Below, one piece after another: positions 11,201 to 22,097 of a DNA stretch of 64,000 nt; positions within the stretch are counted from its first letter, which is position 1; every line of letters begins with the position of its first letter. The stretch is taken from NCBI RefSeq assembly GCF_932294415.1, contig NC_065535.1:93078862-93142861 (forward strand), written 5' to 3'. The DNA comes from Quercus robur. Lineage: Eukaryota; Streptophyta; Magnoliopsida; Fagales; Fagaceae. The position numbers and the translations under genes are program-made. The notes under the pieces were generated by a model, which searched no databases, was not told the origin of the DNA, and worked only from the letters and a program-made list of their open reading frames with translations.

Positions 11201-12991
11201 CAAGCAGTGCCCACATATACAATGAGTTGCTTCCAACTCCCTAAAACTTTATGCAAAGACTTAGAAAATATGATGAGGAACTTTTGGTGGGGCCAAAGAG
11301 GCGATGAGAACAAAATCACTTGGGTCAGCTGGAAGAAGATGTGTAAATCAAAGTTTCATGGAGGGATGGGTTTCAGAAACATCCAAGCTTTCAACCTAGC
11401 CATGTTGGCCAAGTAAGGTTGGAGAATTCTCTCCAAACCAAACTCTTTGATGGCTCGGGTTTTTAAAGCTAAGTACTTTCCTTATGATGATTTTCTAAAT
11501 TCTAAAAAAGGAGGCAGTCCCTCGTATGTTTGGCGGAGCATTCATAATAGTCTTGGAGTAATAAAAAAGGGAACAAGATAAAGGGTTGGTAATGGTCGAA
11601 GAATACATATTTGGGATGACAAATGGTTGCCAACACCAACTTCTTACAAGGTGATCTCTCCTCAATCAGATTTTGGTGACTACCCAATGGTTGCCTCCCT
11701 TATTGATAATGACACTAGGTGGTGGAAAGTAGAAGCAGTCAGGTCCATCTTCCTTCCTTTTGAAGCCAACATAATTTTAAAAATCTCCCTCAATTATAAT
11801 CTCCCCGAAGATAGCCTCATCTGGATTGGCAGTAAAAGGGGAGTTTTTACAGTCAGAAGTGCATATCACATTGCCTCAAGCTTAGTGGACTCAAATGAGG
11901 AGGGAGTTTGCTCCTCTCCTGATTCTAGAATTTTCCTTTGGAAGCAGATTTGGCATCAGAAAATCCCTCAAAAGCTCAAAATCTTTGCTTGGAGGTCTTG
12001 TGTAAATGGCCTCCCAACCATGCTCAACTTAAGCCATAGAGGTGTTCATTGTTCAAGCTTTTGCCCTATTTGTGATAAGGCCTTGGAATCCACTGCCCAT
12101 GCCCTTCTTTTATGTGATCATGCCAAGCCAACTTGGGCAAAGTGGCACAATTGCCCAGTTGATGTAACTTCCTCACCTAGGGACTTAGTGGATGTTGCCT
12201 TTGAGTTTATCATGAAAGGATCTCCTCATGATTTGGAACTTTTCTTTGCTGTGGCTTGGTCCATTTGGTGGAACCGCAACCAAGCTATACATGAGGATTC
12301 GGGTTCTACACCAAGTCAAGTCTAGGATATGGCAAACAGAATTTTACATGAGTATAAAGATGCTTGCTCTCTCCCTGCCCTCTCTTCAGCCCCTTCTCCA
12401 ATGGCTTGGCAAGCCCCTCCCTCGGGCTTTATCAAAATAAACACTGATGGCGCTGCTTCAGATGGCAGCCTTTCCTGTACAGGTGTGGCAATTCGGGATT
12501 GTCGTGGTCGCCTTATTGCAGCTTCAAGCAAATTACTGCCATCAACATTCTCTGCCGAGGTCATAGAAGCTTTGGCGCTGCAAGATGGTGTGTTGCTTGC
12601 TTTGGAGCTAGGCATCTCTCATGTTATTGTCGAATATGATGCCCTCTCAATTATCCAAGCTATTAATGAAGGTGTTTTGGGCAGTGAGTTAGGTCACATT
12701 GTGCAGAACATAAAAGACATCTCTTCTTCTTTTTCTTGGTGCTCTTTTCAGCATTTGAAAAGGAGTGGCAATAAAGCAGCCCACGAACTTGCAAGAGCAG
12801 CTAGAGATTCAAGTGTTACGTAAGTTTGGAAAGGTGTGTGTCCAAGCTTTGTGGAGCATATTATCTTGAAGGAGGGTTGTGCGTAGCTGCTGTTATTTGT
12901 TTTCTGCGTACTGTTGTTCTGTTCTTGATGTAGCTCTGTTTTGTTCTTTGTTTCTGCCTTATGTTTTCTCATCCAAAAAAAAAAAAAAAAA
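8258..12991 (+). mobile_element. L1-type LINE inserted in chitinase copy 2
   Basis: Non-LTR retrotransposon of about 4.73 kb ending in a poly(A) tail (about 12975-12991). It is flanked by the 16-bp target duplication AATCTAAGTTGCCCCC (8242-8257 and 12992-13007). Chitinase copy 3 keeps the empty site near 24445-24460. The 5' region, 8258-8990, holds short CTCCACC/GTGGG-rich repeats and no ORF1. ORF2 domains follow in order: endonuclease, reverse transcriptase, zinc-binding region, RNase H. It lies antisense to the chitinase. The near-perfect duplication suggests a fairly recent insertion, although the coding region is already broken. Confidence 0.95.
9006..12823 (+). pseudogene. LINE ORF2: endonuclease, reverse transcriptase, RNase H (broken)
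   Basis: Endonuclease starts near 9015 with CWNCRGIGNPRTV and LVFLSETK. A frame break lies in the following part and a TAG at 9496-9498. A ~28-bp tandem duplication lies at about 9545-9594, and a run of about 13 G near 9992. Near 10139 the sequence jumps from NTKFFSSFTQ to KAPGPDGM, so an internal deletion removed the start of the reverse transcriptase. RT landmarks follow: SIKLDMSKAFDRVEW, GIRQGDPLSPYL and FADD (10849-10860). The zinc-binding region near 12050-12120 has CPICDKALESTAH. The RNase H domain (12400-12820) has INTDGA and ends with HELARAA before TAA 12821-12823. Further stops include TAG 12323-12325. Not functional as it stands. Confidence 0.92.
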
Positions 12992-13355
12992 AATCTAAGT
13001 TGCCCCCATAGCTTACTCCCAATATGTCACAGTACCTCTTATAGAACCCAATCCTATTAGCCACCCTAGGATCGAACCCATGGCCACATTCTTCCCCACC
13101 ATTGATAATGTTGGTGATTACACCATAGCCTGGGACTCGACCAGCAGATGTGTCAGCGGCAGAAGGAGTCTAGCTTCCAATGATCACATTGTGGCTAGAT
13201 GGCTTGCTTGCTTGTGGGGTCATCCAAAACCATATGGCTGTCTTGAATGATATGGTGGGGTCTGCGGCTACTAGATTTGGATTGTTTATGAGATCCGTTC
13301 CAATGGCACTACCTGCTCACACTCAGTCTTTTGATGAAAAAAAGTTACAAACCTC

Positions 13356-13358
<3 letters not shown>

Positions 13359-13404
<46 letters not shown>

Positions 13405-13405
13405 T
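13359..13405. repeat. (GT)n(GA)n microsatellite in intron 2 of chitinase copy 2
   Basis: A GT run is followed by a GA run. The same spot is a short (GA)n in copy 1 (about 401-416) and a long (GA)n in copy 3 (24859-24906). Confidence 0.85.
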
Positions 13406-14234
13406 TATGTTAGGGACATAATACTTTTTTTTTAACTATCGACATAATTTGTTTTGATTAAGGTAACATCATTTAAATGACACTAATTTACATCTAAGTC
13501 CATTGTTGACACTAATTTTATGACGACTAATTAGTATTTATGAAAAGTTTTTTTTTTTTCCCAAACTTAATGACAAATTTACAAATTTATGATTTTAAAA
13601 ACTTACTGAATGAGTTGGATAGGTCCTCGGCCATAATATTGTTTGTCAAAACCGCATGGTCAATCTGTTGGTATACAATAGGTTTGCTTGTTATTTTTTG
13701 TAATAAAGCAATATCCCCATGCATATGGGCCATCTGGTGCACTTGCCCATCCTCCTACAAAAATAATAAATTTTCATTTTGCAATCAAAATAAAACCAAT
13801 CCAGCAAATTAAACTAATCAGCAGGTAACTTATTATTATGTATGTTAGACAGGTTTAGATTCAGAGTCCAAGTCCATTATACCTACTATAACTCTGATTG
13901 TAATATAATTTGTTAGCTACTATAAAAACTAAGCCCATATCTGGTATAACTTTAGACAAATCTTATTTATTGGTAAGTACATATATTTGTTCTTCTCTTT
14001 TTGTGAACATACATGCTATTGAGCAAATATTAGGGACACAACATTTTTCACAATTATTAACTTAGTCTATAGTAGTTATAGTAATTAACATTGCTTTCAT
14101 TTGCATTCACATTGATACAATTTTTATTATATACCAACTGCTACAATTATGTTAGAATAGTTGTAAAAAAAATTATAAAAAATAGTGTGTGAATAAACTT
14201 TTAACAATAACAATTTCAAAAGTACTGAAACTAA

Positions 14235-15024
14235 ATAGCTATATAACTATTTTAGTTCCATCAAAACAGAAAAAACCACCATCTAGCAGTGGAGCTATAG
14301 CTATTTTTTTTAGCTTCATTGCTATAGTGCACATCTATAGATAGATGTGCACTGTAGATGAGAGCTAAAAAAAAATTATTTTATTAAATTTCTCTCTCCT
14401 CTTTCATTTAAAAAATATTTTCTCTTTCTTTCTTTTTCTCTCTCCAGCTTCTCTTCTTTCTTCCTTTTTCCTTCTCAATTTTTTTTTTCTCTCCCTCATC
14501 TACTCTCTGCTTTGCCAATCTGTTCTGGGTTCATCTTCATCGCCGTCCCACTTTGCCAACCCATCTCGCCCAGTCCTTCATCACCAATCTTTATCTTCAT
14601 CACCGTCCCACATCGCCGTCCCACACCGCCGACCTATCTCGCCTAGTCCTCCATCTCACCGCCAATCCAAACTCCATTGCTGACCTAAGCTTCATCATCG
14701 ATCCAAGCTCCACTGGCACCGCCTTCATCAAACTCAAGAGTGCCGTGGATTTCGTGGTTGGTTGTGGCTAGATTTCGTGGTGGCAGTTTGGCTGGATTTC
14801 ATGGTAGCTGTGGGTGGTTGTTCTTGGTTGGCCATGGCGATGGATCGGTTTGTGGTGTTTTTATTGTAGTGAGATGGATTATTTTATTATAGTAGATATG
14901 TTATTTTATTGTGTTAAAAGCTAAAATAGATCCACTGCTGCAGCATGTGTGTAGGTAAAATAGATAAAGTAACTTTTGGTGGAGCTAAATAACTAAATAT
15001 TTAACTCTCCTGCTGTGGATGCTC
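14235..15024. mobile_element. TAA-flanked MITE in intron 1 of chitinase copy 2
   Basis: It is flanked by TAA (14232-14234, 15025-15027). The empty site AAACTAAGTAACTAATTAACC is intact in copy 3 near 25677. Its right end, CTGCTGTGGATGCTC, mirrors GAGCATCCACAGCAG at the left of the 37117-38156 element, and the adjoining ~90 bp match that element. The left end is diverged. No transposase; PIF/Harbinger-like by target site. Confidence 0.75.
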
Positions 15025-15553
15025 TAAGTAACTAATTAACCTATGGTCTCATGAGAGTTTTGAGCTAAAAAAGCCGCAAGCTCCCTTTTACGTGTAGTGA
15101 CATCACTAGTTGTGCCAAAGCCATTGAAAGATTTGGCAGTAGTTATGAAAGCATTGTAAGTGTAGAATCCATTACTTTTACATCTAAGATCGTTCTTATA
15201 TTTAAGCATTTGGTCAAAAAGAGAAGCGTTGATGAGGCTGCTAACATTGCCGCCGTCGCCACCACTAGGAGTAGTAGGAGATGGAGTTGTAGGGGAAAAA
15301 CCAGAAGAACACTGGCTTTGGCAACCATTTCCACAGTAATCATTTGTGTTGCCACACCATCCAAATTGGCTACAACATAGCCCATTTGGACATACAACAC
15401 CCCCAGCCTGTGTTCCACATTGTTCTACTGTGGTTCCAAGCAAGAAAGCTAAGAAAATTAGTATCAAAGAAAGGAGCTTCATTTTCTTATCTTTAAGAGT
15501 GTGCATGCAACAATGTGATTTATGGAAAAAAAAAAATGGCATGGGTATGTAAC

Positions 15554-15561
15554 TATATATA
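15554..15561 (-). promoter_or_regulatory. TATA box of chitinase copy 2
   Basis: TATATATA on the minus strand, 72 bases before the ATG, in the conserved promoter block of the pseudogene. Confidence 0.5.
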
Positions 15562-15680
15562 GGATTGGTGTTATGGGCTTTCCTCTTCTTATTAAATCAA
15601 AAGGCACAAAAAATTCCACAATTATGGAGCTGAGAAGTAGTTATACATAAAATAATGTTGTACGTCAATGATAAGTCTAG

Positions 15681-15848
15681 AGTAATGCTACAGTTACAAA
15701 CTATTTTACAATATTTTTACAAAATATTGATATGACCAACCTCTTATTGGTTTTCATCTAGACCCACCATTAATATCACTTTTTCATTTACCAATAATTA
15801 CTCACTACATTAGCAATTTATAAAAAAATTTGTATCTCTAACACTATT
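15681..15848. mobile_element. Small MITE upstream of chitinase copy 2
   Basis: Ends AGTAATGCTACAGTTACAAA and, inverted, ATAGTGTTAGAGATACAAA are similar. The interior carries ACAATATTTTTACAAAAT. It is absent at the matching place in unit 3. Related sequences lie near 3000, 4990 and 26965. Boundaries are approximate. Confidence 0.5.
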
Positions 15849-16067
15849 CATGAATCTAAAATGAGAAGCAATAAAATATTTTTTCTTGTAATCGAATCAA
15901 TAAAAACTTAACAACTCATTAACGACTTGTTTATTGTGGAAAGTATTGTGTAGGATTACCAAGTAAAAATAGGTTGTCCAGACTGACTTTTCATGTTCAA
16001 AAACCTTGATGACCAATACTTTTTTTTTTTTTTTGGGTTTTTTGTTAAAGACCTTGACCAAGACTTG

Positions 16068-16269
16068 GAGAAATTATACAGTCCTCTAGTGGATTACGTT
16101 ATTTATCCACCATTCCATTAAAAAACTCTCATTTGTTTAAAATTGTTGAATCAATAATTAGTTTATGTTTTAAAAAAATTTCTAACTCAACAATTTTAAA
16201 CAGATAGGAGTCTTTTAGTGAAATGGTAGACCACGTCACTTGTCTACTGTGAAGACTTTATAATTTCTC
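16068..16269. mobile_element. 202-bp MITE upstream of chitinase copy 2
   Basis: Perfect inverted ends start GAGAAATTATA. The flanks are a 9-bp near-duplication (CAAGACTTG and CAAGGCTTG), which fits a Mutator-like element. Units 1 and 3 have the empty site (GAGACTTGATAGTGGC near 1930, GAGACGTGATAGTGGC near 26374). Confidence 0.75.
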
Positions 16270-16734
16270 CAAGGCTTGATTGTCGCTGAAACATGTTATT
16301 ATGTTAACAATGAAAAGGTTGTAAAAAAGAGAAGTGGCTAGATGGTGGGAAATTGCCCTCTTCGTCATCAAAATTTTTTTTTTTTTGGAGCTACTCTTCG
16401 TCAAAATATGTTGACAATGTTCAAGTTGGAAAAAACTTCGATTATTTTTTTGGTTAAAATCTTTGATGATGAATTAACAGTTTCAGATAATTGGCAAGAC
16501 CAATTGGTATCCGCCTAGTCATGCCTAAATTGCAGTAGAGTATTTTTAAGTGCTTAAATTTTTTGGATATACTTTATTAAATACTAGTGTTAAATAACAC
16601 AAACTATTACGCTAAAGTGGTGAGTTTAATTTACATTTTCAATTTCGAAATTATGAGTTAAGACTTACTATTTTAGTGTTATTACACACTTTTTTTTTAA
16701 TGAATAAATATTGAATATATATATATATATATAT

Positions 16735-17168
16735 ATAGTGAGAGTGGGATGTTATTTTATATAATAGTGTGGATAATATATGGAAAGTTATGGATTTTTT
16801 TTTGCATGAAATGATGAAGTGATGTTCTGTCTTCTTTTGTTTGATGGAATGTGCAAACTAGTGGAATATTGTATATTAGAATGATACACCACATTAGATA
16901 ATAGAATATACATAATGAGATGAATTATTTTGTAGGATGCATTATGTATATATATGTGTGTGTGTTCTTGGACGTGGTGAGAGTGGGATGTCGTTCTATC
17001 TAATAATATAGATAATGAAATGTTATGGGATTTCTTTTTGCATAAAGTGACGAAGTGATGTCTTGTTTTATTTTGTTTAGTGGAATGTGTGAACCGGTGG
17101 AATATTGTATATTAGAATGATACATTATAATGTACATAATAGGATATACTATTTTGTAAAACGCATTT

Positions 17169-17170
<2 letters not shown>
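16735..17170. repeat. Pair of ~210-bp tandem repeats upstream of chitinase copy 2
   Basis: Two head-to-tail units, about 16735-16940 and 16970-17170, are homologous to the pair upstream of chitinases 1 and 3. Runs of (AT)n and (GA)n separate and follow them. Confidence 0.7.
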
Positions 17171-17221
<51 letters not shown>

Positions 17222-17477
17222 AACATGGTTTGCACTTGCCCTTGGCTCCATTGCCTGCACTTTGGTGGCCAAAATGGAGCTCCAGCCTCTAGTTGATCAG
17301 TTCATTTCAGTTATGGAAAGGAAACATATATGTGGTTGTAGTTCATGCCCTCAAATTCTTGAACAGACAAGAGGAACTCATTCGACAAATTTTTTTTATC
17401 AGGGTTTCAAAATGAATTATGCATGGGATAGTCTGGCTCTGTACTAAACATGGAAAACGTAAAGAAAAAAAAAATGA

Positions 17478-17562
17478 TGGGGTGAGAGAGGCTCGAACTC
17501 TCGACCTCAGGATAACTCAGAAGCTATGAGACCTACGCGCTAGCCAACTGCGCCACCACCCC
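17478..17562 (-). tRNA. tRNA-Met (CAT), elongator type, with 11-nt intron
   Basis: Reads GGGGTGGTGGCGCAGTTGGC from the 5' end. The acceptor stem GGGGTGG pairs with TCACCCC, the T-arm is GAGAG-TTCGAGC-CTCTC, and the A-box and B-box are good. The anticodon loop CTCATA is followed by an 11-nt insert starting GCTTCTGAG, the intron usual in plant elongator tRNA-Met, leaving a 74-nt mature body. A T-rich pol III terminator follows (seen as A-run 17461-17474 on the plus strand). It matches the 27878-27962 copy base for base as read. Confidence 0.95.
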
Positions 17563-18496
17563 GAAGTTGGTTCTGGCTGTAAACTTTATCAGGATACTTT
17601 TGCTCATCTTGCACCATATTTGAATATAAAATTCAAACTTTGACGTGGATGCCAATTGCCAAAGGGAATTCTAACGCCAAAGTCCCAAAGTAGCTACGCA
17701 AAATTTCAAAAGTTTAGGCTTCAAGTTGAGCATTTTTGCTTTGGGAACTCATGGATTTCTTGGATGCTGGCTGAAACCATGGCCTCTACATTTAGCCTTT
17801 AGGGAGCATTTTCCACATTATGTTGCTAATGGTTTTCAGGTATTGGTAGTTCTCAAACATTGGATTTAAGTAAATGATCTTATCTCTGGCAAAATTTCTA
17901 ACATTGTTTCTTTCATTCTTTGCTGTATTAGCCTGATCTGGTGGCCTGGGAACATACACATGGAGTCTACATCCTTTATCTGTATCTTACGCTCAAGAAG
18001 GTGACACTTGAAGCCCAAATCATTAGTTCTTTTCGTAATATCTAACAATTGTGCAGTCTTTATATTTTTTGGAGTCCACATCCTTATTTGGATCTTACAC
18101 TGAAGAAGGTGACACTTGAAGCCCATCATTAGTTCTTTCGTAATATCTAACGAGTGTGTTGTCTCTAGAAATTTTATTTTAAAAAAATAAAAATTTAAGG
18201 GGGAGGATTCTATGTCTTGGTTTGCCAAATTCTTTGATATCTAAAAGAGTATCAAAGGATGAATATTAAGAAAAGTTTCTTCAGGCCATGGCTCCAAAAT
18301 TGCATTTTAATCTGTTGGTGAATACAGTAATGTTCTTTATTGTCGATTAAACCTTCTTCTTTTTCTTTTCTATTTTTGTAATGCTATTCCTTTTAGTTGT
18401 TCCTCTTTAAGTTTCCTCTATCTTGAGGTTTACAAGATGAATTAAGATTGAAAGTCTGCTAATAAACTAGAACATCTTCTGATGTCAACTAGAGTC
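17563..18496. other. Spacer with a ~105-bp tandem duplication
   Basis: Two similar stretches, about 17960-18060 and 18070-18165, share AGAAGGTGACACTTGAAGCC and CGTAATATCTAAC. A purine-rich AAGGGGGAGGATT follows at 18197, which can mark a polypurine tract, but no LTR was recognised. A minus-strand frame of 120 codons here comes from the duplication and has no family I know. Otherwise nothing. Confidence 0.4.
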
Positions 18497-18622
18497 ACGT
18501 TTGGTAGACTGTAACGATAATTACATAGAAATAGAAATAAGTATTACAAAGAATACAAGATACTGTAATGTAATACTTATTTCTATTTATTTATTTGGTA
18601 ACAACACAATTATAGAATCTTA

Positions 18623-19788
18623 GGCTTCGCTTGGGAGGAGGGAATAGAATGGAATGAAAAGGAATGAAAAGAATCATTTTAGAATATTTATCCCTTTCCT
18701 TGATTGGGAGTTTTAATGGAGGGAATAGAAAGTTCATTTTCTTGTTTGGGAGTTTAAGTAGGAGAGAATAGAATGGGTAGGAGGGAACATTCATTCCTCT
18801 TTATTCCCTTAAAACCTCAAATTTTCATTTCCCCTGAAATTGAGAGGAATTGGAGAGAATGAAATTAGATTTAATGATTTTTTTACTAAAACTCCCAAAA
18901 TACCCCTGTATATTCAACTCTTTATTTCAAAATAGGGGTCTAATAGTAATATTATCATAAAATGATTCCATTCCATTTCCTCCATGTTGCTCCTAAACAA
19001 GATTGTTTACATTCCATTCGTTTTCATTTATTTCCATTCCTTTATTTTAAAACATCCAATCAAGATTACTTAATTCTATTCCATTCCATTCTTTTCCATT
19101 CCTTTCCCTTACTTAAATACATTCCATTCCATTCCCTTATTATTATTTCATTTAATTTCATTCCTTTCCCTTAGAGCATTAACATTGGGGAATGCTAATG
19201 CCAAATCTAAAGAAAATTTAGCATTTTAAGCCCCAAAAACTCTTGCATCAGGGAATTGTAAACAGCAGTATTGCAAATTTTTTTGCAATACTACTACAGT
19301 ACAATTGTAAACATAGAATTGCACTGTTCACAGTATTGCAAAAAAAAAAAAAAAACAATATTTTACTCCTTTTTCCCCCGAAATTTCTCTCTCATCCCTC
19401 TCATTTGTTTTGTTCTCTTCTCTCTCTTCTTTCTCTGTTTCTCCGTCTGCTCTCTCATCTCTAAAGCTTCATCGCTGAAATTTCTCACCCATCTCCGAAA
19501 ATTCTCACCCATCTCACACGGCCTCTGTCTCATCTCTCATCGCACTGTAGCTTAACCAATTCACCCTCACCCATCTCCATCGCTGAAGCTTCACACGACC
19601 TCTCTCTCATCTCTCATCGCATGGTCTCACTCTCATCTCTCATCGCACGGCCTCTCTCTTTTTGCATCGGTGTTGGGTTTTGGATTTTTGAGGTTGGAGG
19701 TTGGATCAACGTGGATCGGCGAGCTGGGTTTGGATCGGTTGATGGTGGGTCACCGCATGGTTGGTTGGTTCTTCTGGGTTTCCGATGA

Positions 19789-19819
<31 letters not shown>

Positions 19820-20400
19820 GGGTTTTTGTTCTAGTGGGATTTTGGTGAGCAGTGGACAGTGGTGGCTTGGGTTTTTCTGGGTTTTTGTTCCGATGGGTTT
19901 TTGTTCCGCTGGGTTTTTCTAGGTCGATCATCGGCGTTTTCTGCGTATTTTTTATGGCTGGGTTTTTCTGGGTTGATCATTGGCTCCAACTGGTTTGATG
20001 GATTGTGTGTGTGTGGCTCTGTTTAAGGTTTGATGGTTTGTGTTTGTGTGGCTCTGTTTAAGGTTTGATGGTGTGTGTGTGTGTGTGTGTGTGTGATAGA
20101 TTGATCGGTGTATAATGGGTCTGTATGTGTGGCTTTGTGTGTTGAATTGGTGCTAGAGGTTGAGGGAGAGAGAGGAAAAAAAAAGACTGTTGGAAAGCCC
20201 AGGAAAACCAAAAGTTACGGTTAGAAAAAAATAATAAAGAAAGATTAAAAAATAATATTTTAATAAAAATAGAGTTTTGGGATGATGGAGGTATTGTAAA
20301 ATAGGATGGTATAATGATAAAGTGACTTTTTGAAATGGTAAAATAGAGTAGAATTGGAATTCTCTGATGCTAATGCTCTTATGAACTCCCAAGCGAAGCC
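18623..20400. mobile_element. Middle nested MITE, TTA target site
   Basis: Perfect 16-bp inverted ends GGCTTCGCTTGGGAG(G) and (A)CTCCCAAGCGAAGCC, flanked by TTA (18620-18622, 20401-20403). The interior is rich in GGAATGGAATG-like and CATTCCATTCC repeats. It is interrupted by the 19174-20378 element, so it was about 570 bp itself. Tourist/PIF-Harbinger-like by target site. Confidence 0.85.
19174..20378. mobile_element. Innermost nested non-autonomous element, TTA target site
   Basis: 1,205 bp with inverted ends GAGCATTAACAT and, inverted, GAGCATTAGCATCAGAG, flanked by TTA (19171-19173, 20379-20381). The interior holds T-runs, (GT)n near 20069-20094 and GGGTTTTTCTGGG-like repeats. No transposase. 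It belongs with the GAGCAT...-ended family at 14.2, 26.5 and 37.1 kb. Confidence 0.8.
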
Positions 20401-20940
20401 TTAAAGACAATTGAATGAAAGCATTTTAAATCAAATTTAAAATATATTTTAGGAAATATCTTACTCATATAATTATATTTCCTAAAAATAATACTTTTTA
20501 AATTTGAAAGAGAGATTAGTTATTGTTTTATGATTTTTTATTTTCATATTTGTTATGTGTATATGAAAAGTTTGTTTATTTAAAAATATATTAACTTTAG
20601 AAATTAATATACCTACTAAAAAATAGTTATTACAACCCTTTTAAAAAATGTATCCAAAAAAAAAAAAAAAACTCCTTTTAAAAATGAATAATTATTCATC
20701 ATTTTAAAGAATAGCTATTCTTAAGGAATGAGTATTCATTGTAATAAAAACATAACAAAACTACTGAATAACTAAAACATAGGATTAACTATTACATTAC
20801 AGTACCTATTACAGTCTATCAAACGTACTTTAGGAATTAAGATCGAAATATTTTATGTGCCTTGATCATTCTAATTTTTGCTTCAATGAGTTCTAGCAAC
20901 TTTTTTTTTTTTTTTTTGGTGCTTGAGTGACTTCTAGCAA

Positions 20941-21281
20941 CTGAGGATCAAATTGCCAAACAACAAAGTATGGATTATGGAGAGACAGGCAAGGACAACA
21001 CCAGCAGCAAAATTTATATCTCAAGCAAATGATGGTACAACAATCCTTCCTGCCTTTGAATCCAGTGTTGGAAATATTTTCAGCAGAAGAGGGCTTTTTG
21101 AAATGCTGAAATGCCCAAGTGGCTTGCAATCAGTGAAGGTAAAGACGGCATGAAAAGCCTAGAAGACCTAATTGATATATTGACAGAGTTGTCATCATTG
21201 CCTGAATATCAGAGTCCATCAAGAAACGCTATAAATGTCTGTCACCCGAATTTACTTGCTTTGTACAAAGATCGTATGTAA
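20941..21281 (+). pseudogene. Unidentified coding-like gene fragment, copy B
   Basis: Homologous to 6208-6461 but longer at the 5' side. One frame reads KLPNNKVWIMERQARTTPAA and on to ILPAFESSVGN. A second frame, overlapping near 21110, reads MPKWLAISEGKDGMKSLED and ends CHPNLLALYKDRM with TAA at 21279-21281. I do not recognise the family. The frame change may mark a lost intron boundary or a frameshift. Conservation of the C-terminal frame between copies A and B, with several replacements, points to a former protein exon. Confidence 0.4.
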
Positions 21282-22097
21282 GGTGCTTGTATGCCCAAAA
21301 AACTTATAGCAGAACAAAGTTTGGATGGCTGATAAATATATAGTTACAACCTTTTATGGTGTGGCTTGTGGGGATGGATGAATGCAACTATGCAATGTCC
21401 CTAGATTTCATGGGGAATAACTAGAATATTCCTTGCTTTTTTTTTTTCGAGCTCTGTCCTTTCTCATCATTTTTGTTAGTTATCAATCGATGAGACTTGT
21501 AATTCACAATTAACAAATAAACTGCATTGATACTCCTTAAAACAAAACAAGAACAAATGAATTGCATTCAGCTCAGTTGACAAATGCCTTGGTGGGCTAG
21601 TAGATCTGTCATTAGGTATAAAATTTTATCTCCTAAGTTTGAGGGAAATTTCTCTTGAAAGAGTTCACACAAGAAGATTCAGTGTCTCCCTTATATCTCT
21701 TTGTTATGGAATTGGAAGTGTTGATCTCTAGGATTAAAAATGCAACAACCGCCCAGCAATGGGTTTAATTTTAAAAATGTGTAAAATCACAGGACTTAAT
21801 CATTTCTAAACAAATTATAGTGGCCTCCCATGTTAGAGAAGATGATAAGCAAAAAATTAAGTGTTTTGATTTTCAGTGTGGATGTATGAGTAGAAATTTG
21901 GGTAACATAATAAGTTTCTAGAATACTGATAAGAATGATTCGGTGATATCAAATTTCTTGATAGAAGTTTATAGAAAGTAACACTCATAAAAAGGTTGAG
22001 GAAAGGAGAAGATAAAGAGTAATAAAAATGGTCTATTACTTGTTTGAATGTCTGTGCACGCGTGCAGCACCCTAGGCAAAGTAATGGTTGTTGGTGG

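Larger units (their letters stand above)
12992..15482 (-). pseudogene. Class I chitinase, copy 2 (pseudogene)
   Basis: Exon remnants on the minus strand are 15041-15482 (signal peptide, hevein domain, start of catalytic domain, open), 13607-13754 and 12992-13317. Exon 1 still encodes the first catalytic Glu (HET). Exon 2 has Lys (codon 13696-13698) in place of the second catalytic Glu and TGA (13660-13662) for a conserved Trp. Exon 3 has TAG (13170-13172) for another Trp. About 55 bp covering the exon-3 acceptor and its first codons is missing near 13317. A LINE interrupts the C-terminal codons at 13007. A 790-bp element sits in intron 1. Its promoter block and TATA box remain, so it may still be transcribed, but it cannot make an active chitinase. 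It is the sister of copy 3. Confidence 0.93.
6208..17590. repeat. Segmental duplication unit 2
   Basis: It matches unit 3 (about 21027-27990) in order: coding-like fragment, ~1.8 kb of flank, chitinase, upstream ~210-bp repeats, conserved block and tRNA-Met. Unit-specific insertions are a MITE (7016-7548), a LINE (8258-12991), a MITE in chitinase intron 1 (14235-15024) and small MITEs near 15.7 and 16.1 kb. Chitinase copies 2 and 3 share changes absent from copy 1 (NGGEECG versus NGGLECG), so units 2 and 3 are the younger pair. Confidence 0.8.
18497..20826. mobile_element. Outermost of three nested MITE-like elements
   Basis: Ends ACGTTTGGTAGACTGTAA (18497) and, inverted from 20826, ACGTTTGATAGACTGTAA. 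The target duplication is not clear. It is interrupted by the 18623-20400 element. Without it the element would be about 550 bp of AT-rich non-coding DNA. Confidence 0.65.

Noticed and set aside
10667-11416. 249-codon frame as a separate gene
   Set aside because: Its C-terminal half (NKYLGLPTIIGKSN...) is LINE ORF2; it is one frame of a broken LINE, not a host gene.
12329-12823. RNase H-like frame as a host RNase H gene
   Set aside because: It is the 3' domain of the LINE, followed by the poly(A) tail and target duplication.
13180-13413. Plus-strand 77-codon frame
   Set aside because: Antisense shadow of chitinase exon 3 running into a GT/GA microsatellite.
17262-17447. 61-codon frame in the conserved block of unit 2
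   Set aside because: Units 1 and 3 have a stop at its fourth codon, so conservation is not for this protein.
17866-18228. 120-codon minus-strand frame
   Set aside because: Created by a ~105-bp tandem duplication; no family recognised and no gene structure around it.
19243-19931. Frames inside 19.2-19.9 kb
   Set aside because: Within the innermost nested element; CT-rich and T-run sequence, no conserved domain.
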